Below are positions 60,801 through 64,000 of a DNA stretch of 64,000 bases, in pieces (position 1 is the first letter of the stretch; each line of letters begins with the position of its first letter). This DNA is from Actinomycetota bacterium (lineage in GTDB: Bacteria; Actinomycetota; Thermoleophilia; Gaiellales; Gaiellaceae). The notes under the pieces were generated by a model. The model was not told the origin of the DNA, made no database searches, and was given only the letters and a program-made list of their open reading frames with translations. The position numbers and the translations under genes were made by a program. The stretch spans positions 1 through 64,000 of the forward strand of contig VAWI01000013.1 of assembly GCA_005884005.1 (NCBI GenBank). The letters run 5' to 3'.

Positions 60801-61625
60801 GTGGAGGCCCTGGGGCAGGTCGAAGACTGGCCGGTGGGGCTCGCCGCTACCGGCGTCGGCACCGCGGAGGAGACCATCGCGACGCACGGCGATGCGCGGG
60901 CTATTTTTCCCTGGGCGTCGGTCACGAAGCTGCTGACGGCCCTCGCCGCCCTGATCGCGGCCGAGGAAGGCGTGCTCGAGCTCGACGAGCCGGCCGGACC
61001 GCCTGGCTCGACAGTCCGACACCTGCTGGCGCATGCGTCCGGGCTGCCGCCCGAGGGGAGAGCGCCGATCGCCGAGCCCGGCACGAGGCGGATCTACTCC
61101 AACGCAGGCTTCGAGGCACTCGCGGAAGTCGTCGCCGGGCGGGCGGAGATGCGGTTCTCCGACTACCTGAGCCAGGCGGTGATCGAGCCGCTCGGCTTGT
61201 CCGCCTTGCTCGACGGGTCGCCTGCCTCCGGAGCCAGCGGCACGCTCGATGACCTGGTTGCATTCGGCCGCGAACTGCTGGCGCCCAGGCTGATCGCCCC
61301 CGAGACGCTCGCGGAGGCGACGGCCGTCGCGTTCCCGGGCCTCGCCGGCGTGCTGCCCGGCTTCGGCCGCATGGACCCCAACGATTGGGGCCTCGGCTTC
61401 GAGCTCCGCGACGACAAGCGGCCGCATTGGACCGGCAAACAGAACTCGGCGCAAACGTTCGGCCACTTCGGGCAGAGCGGCAGCTTCCTCTGGGTCGACC
61501 CGCTCGCAGGCGTGGCTTGCGCGTGCTTGTGCGACCGTGACTTCGGCGGCTGGGCGAAAGAGGCGTGGCCGCGACTCTCGGACGCGGTACTCGCCGAGCT
61601 CGGCGGGACCGGCGCAGCGCCCTAG
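60801..61625 (+). CDS. Class C beta-lactamase-like serine hydrolase
   Basis: A 274-aa penicillin-recognising-fold hydrolase. The SxxK nucleophile is in PWASVTKLLTALAAL, the YxN Tyr in RRIYSNAGFEALAEVV and a K/HxG-type motif in FGHFGQSGSF. It is ~100 residues shorter than AmpC-type proteins and lacks a signal peptide, so it is likely cytoplasmic: an esterase or peptidase rather than a resistance enzyme. GTG at 60801; 23 bases before the next gene. Confidence 0.86.
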   Translation: MEALGQVEDWPVGLAATGVGTAEETIATHGDARAIFPWASVTKLLTALAALIAAEEGVLELDEPAGPPGSTVRHLLAHASGLPPEGRAPIAEPGTRRIYSNAGFEALAEVVAGRAEMRFSDYLSQAVIEPLGLSALLDGSPASGASGTLDDLVAFGRELLAPRLIAPETLAEATAVAFPGLAGVLPGFGRMDPNDWGLGFELRDDKRPHWTGKQNSAQTFGHFGQSGSFLWVDPLAGVACACLCDRDFGGWAKEAWPRLSDAVLAELGGTGAAP

Positions 61626-61648
61626 CCGCTCGGGCATCCTAGGCGTAC

Positions 61649-63754
61649 GTGGCGGACGCGCCTCTCACGCGTGTCGAGCGGCGGGCGAGCGCGAAGCGTT
61701 GGCGCCGCATTGGCTTGGCGGTTCTACTGATCGCCGGTGGCGCAGGCGCAGCCGGAGTCTGGGCCGCCGCCTCGGATCACGACGATCGCGGGGCCTCTCC
61801 GCGACCTGCTCACGTGCAACCCGCGGCAGGATCGCGCGCGCGACCGACCGGTCCGTTCCGCGTGAGCTCACGCGCGGCCGGCTCGCTCGCGGCCCCGATC
61901 CAAGACGCGGCGATCACGACATTCGGACGCCGGATTCTTCTTCTCGGCGGGCTTGATGCGGCGGACACCTCAACCGCAGACGTCCGCACGATCGCAGGAG
62001 GTCGGGTGCGGACGATCGGCCGGCTGCCCAGTGTCTTTCACGACGGCGCTGCGGTGCGGATCGGTTCCTACGCCTACGAGTTCGGAGGCGGCGACGGCGT
62101 CCGCCAGCTCGACCAGATCCTCCGGGTCGATCCGAAGACTGGAACTGCGATCAGGGTCGGCTCGCTACCCGCCCCCAGCAGCGACCACGCCGCCACCGTG
62201 CTTGCCGGGGAGGCGTACGTCGTCGGCGGATACACAGGGGCGAGCTGGCTGAACACGATCGTGGCCTGGCGCCCCGGCAAGAGCGCTCGTGTCGTCGCCC
62301 GCCTGCCGACTCCACTCCGCTACGCCGCGGTCGGTGCAGCCGAAGGTAAGGTCGTCGTCGCGGGCGGCTCGCTACCGAGCGGCGCGGCCAGTCGTGCGGT
62401 GTACGTCTTCGATCCCCACCAAGGTGTGCTCCACCGCGCGGGCAGTCTTCCGGCGCCGACGACACATGCCGCGGCGGCGGCGCTCGGCAACCGGGTGCTC
62501 GTGATCGGCGGCCGCTCAGCTCGACCGGATACGCCGACTTCGAGGATCGTGGCCATCGACCCGGAGAGCGGTCGGATCCGAGTGGCCGGACACCTGACGC
62601 GCCCGGTCTCAGATGCCGCGGTCATCACCTTGGGTCATACGGTCCTGGTCGCCGGCGGCCGTGACCAGGCGACTGTCGCACGACTGACAAGCCTGAGGGA
62701 GATGAGCTCTTCCGCTCCGAGGGCGAGACACAGGGCGACGCAGGGCGCAACTCCTATGGCCGTCAACGTCTACGCATACGACGGTGCGAATGACCTCAGC
62801 CCGGCAGTTCGCGGCGTCCCGCCGCGCGTGTACGTCCCGAACAGCGCCAGCAACACCGTCGACGTGATCGACCAGAGGACGTTCAAGATCGTCGCGCACT
62901 ACCCCGTCGGGCTCCTGCCCCAGCATGTGACCCCGTCTTACGATCTCAAGACCCTCTGGGTCGACAACGACGTCGGCAACAGCTTGACGCCGGTCAGCCC
63001 GATCACCGGACGGCCGAAAGGCAAACCTGTGCCCGTCAGCGATCCGTACAACCTCTACTTCGCGCCTGGAGGCCGCTTCGCGATCGTGGTCGCCGAGCGC
63101 GAACATCGGCTCGATTTCCGTTTCGCGCACACGATGAAGCTGCACCGTGCACTGGTCGTCCCGTGTAGCGGTGTCGACCACATGGACTTCTCGGCGAACG
63201 GCCGCTTCCTGCTTGCCAGTTGCGAGTTCTCGGCGACGATGGTGAAGGTCGACGTCCGGCGCGAGCGCGTCGTCGGCGTCCTCCGGCTACCGCGCGCCGG
63301 GGCCATGCCGCAGGACGTGAAGCTCTCGCCCGACGGAAGGGTTTTCTACGTAGCGGACATGGCGTCGAACGGCGTCTGGGAGATCGACCGGACCGGTCGG
63401 CACGTGCTCGGGTTCATCAATACGGGCGCCGGCGCACACGGTCTCTATCCCAGCCGGAACGCGAAGCAGCTCTACATCACGAACCGGAGCGAGGGAACGA
63501 TCTCGGTGCTCGATTTCGCTACCCGACGGCTCGTTGCCAAATGGGACGTCGGCGGCAGCCCCGACATGGGAGGCGTTTCCGCCGATGGCAAAGTGCTTTG
63601 GCTGTCGGGGCGCTACAACGCCGAGGTGTACGCGATCAGCACGAAGGACGGCCGCGTGCTGGCACGAATCCCCGTCGGCAACGGCCCTCACGGAGTCTGT
63701 GTTTGGCCACAGCCGGGCCGCTACTCGCTGGGGCACACGGGAATCCTCCGCTAG
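61649..63754 (+). CDS. Membrane-anchored double beta-propeller (Kelch + YVTN)
   Basis: A 701-aa protein. A short cytoplasmic tail, one helix (IGLAVLLIAGGAGAAGVWAA, ~22-41) and a proline-rich linker are followed by a six-blade Kelch propeller (~80-345: RILLLGGLDAAD, YAYEFGGGDG, AYVVGGYTGAS, KVVVAGGSLPS, RVLVIGGRSAR, TVLVAGGRDQ). An Arg-rich linker then leads to a YVTN-type seven-blade propeller (~395-700: PPRVYVPNSASNTVDVIDQ, LYITNRSEGTISVLDF, GPHGVCVWPQ). The fusion of the two is odd. GTG at 61649. Extracytoplasmic; function unknown. Confidence 0.78.
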   Translation: MADAPLTRVERRASAKRWRRIGLAVLLIAGGAGAAGVWAAASDHDDRGASPRPAHVQPAAGSRARPTGPFRVSSRAAGSLAAPIQDAAITTFGRRILLLGGLDAADTSTADVRTIAGGRVRTIGRLPSVFHDGAAVRIGSYAYEFGGGDGVRQLDQILRVDPKTGTAIRVGSLPAPSSDHAATVLAGEAYVVGGYTGASWLNTIVAWRPGKSARVVARLPTPLRYAAVGAAEGKVVVAGGSLPSGAASRAVYVFDPHQGVLHRAGSLPAPTTHAAAAALGNRVLVIGGRSARPDTPTSRIVAIDPESGRIRVAGHLTRPVSDAAVITLGHTVLVAGGRDQATVARLTSLREMSSSAPRARHRATQGATPMAVNVYAYDGANDLSPAVRGVPPRVYVPNSASNTVDVIDQRTFKIVAHYPVGLLPQHVTPSYDLKTLWVDNDVGNSLTPVSPITGRPKGKPVPVSDPYNLYFAPGGRFAIVVAEREHRLDFRFAHTMKLHRALVVPCSGVDHMDFSANGRFLLASCEFSATMVKVDVRRERVVGVLRLPRAGAMPQDVKLSPDGRVFYVADMASNGVWEIDRTGRHVLGFINTGAGAHGLYPSRNAKQLYITNRSEGTISVLDFATRRLVAKWDVGGSPDMGGVSADGKVLWLSGRYNAEVYAISTKDGRVLARIPVGNGPHGVCVWPQPGRYSLGHTGILR

Positions 63755-63758
63755 GGCT

Positions 63759-64000
63759 CTAGGCGTCCGCGAACAGGGGCCGAATGAACTCGTCGAACGT
63801 TGCGCGATCGCAACTCGCAACCGTCGCCTGCGTCAGCGCGCGCACGGACGCCGTACGCGGAACACCCATTGCCAGTGCGACCTCGCCGAAGTAGTCACCC
63901 GGCCGCAGGACGCTGCGCGCCCCAACCGATTTCTGGCTGACCGTGAACATCCCGGAGAGGACGACGTAAAAGCGGTCGCCGCTTTCACCTTCTTCGATCA
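63759..64000 (-). CDS. Cyclic nucleotide-binding domain protein, C-terminal part (cut by edge)
   Basis: The visible 80 codons are the end of a cNMP-binding domain: IEEGESGDRFYVVLSG (beta-roll), RPGDYFGEVALAMGVPRTASVRA (phosphate-binding cassette, with Glu and Arg present) and a final helix. It ends with TFDEFIRPLFADA and no helix-turn-helix, so it is not a Crp-type regulator on this end; the rest lies past the right edge. Likely a cNMP-gated regulatory module of a larger protein. Confidence 0.8.
   Translation of the reverse strand, partial: IEEGESGDRFYVVLSGMFTVSQKSVGARSVLRPGDYFGEVALAMGVPRTASVRALTQATVASCDRATFDEFIRPLFADA

Overview
The window is high-GC, gene-dense bacterial chromosome with many GTG starts and short or overlapping gene junctions. 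Gene content (MreBCD/PBP2/RodA, bacterial Ku, RNase E/G with long basic arms, DUF6458 and DUF1385 proteins, a Caa3-type CtaG) points to an actinomycetote. Class Thermoleophilia (Gaiellales or Solirubrobacterales type) is my best guess; this is inference from gene content and protein style, because there is no rRNA in the window.

Left part (1-13 kb): the 5' part of a hydantoinase/oxoprolinase gene, a secreted sialidase-like protein and an HhH-GPD DNA glycosylase. The sialidase-like gene is bracketed by a ~140 bp direct duplication that contains a broken copy of the hydantoinase 5' end. Next comes a seven-gene, translationally coupled respiratory operon on the minus strand: a complete cbb3-type oxidase subunit I, a CcoO-like protein carrying a second cytochrome c domain, two small membrane proteins, an ABM-fold protein, a 62-aa membrane protein and a 1088-aa protein related to oxidase subunit I but without CuB ligands. 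A Crp/Fnr-like palindrome separates it from a divergent OmpR-type two-component pair.

Middle (13-43 kb): housekeeping operons on the minus strand, namely rplU-rpmA-obg-nadD-rsfS, RNase E/G, mreBCD-mrdA-rodA, valS-folC-(37-aa membrane protein)-(zinc ribbon)-ndk-methyltransferase-maf, and tig-clpP-clpX. Between them lie a subtilisin, a REP-associated transposase (RAYT) flanked by REP-like palindromes, an orphan ribbon-helix-helix repressor with its own operator, and tRNA-Ala with an endonuclease gene running into it.

Right part (40-53 kb): six tRNA genes (Leu, Arg, His, Arg, Gly, Pro) interspersed with Ku and a coiled-coil partner, a D-2-hydroxyacid dehydrogenase, a lipoprotein hydrolase, HAD and DJ-1 proteins, a CAP protein, an AI-2E-type permease, a putative LAGLIDADG-type protein, CtaG and a histidine phosphatase. 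A structured palindromic repeat with covarying stem pairs follows tRNA-His and tRNA-Arg(TCT), and a half copy lies at tRNA-Arg(TCG).

Right end (53-64 kb): a 1314-aa sensor kinase with five GAF domains and its response regulator, a candidate small RNA with a strong intrinsic terminator, ispH and a cupin, a YbdK-type carboxylate-amine ligase, a class C beta-lactamase-like hydrolase, a membrane-anchored double beta-propeller (Kelch plus YVTN) and the C-terminal part of a cyclic-nucleotide-binding protein cut by the window edge. No CRISPR array, rRNA operon or complete IS element was seen.
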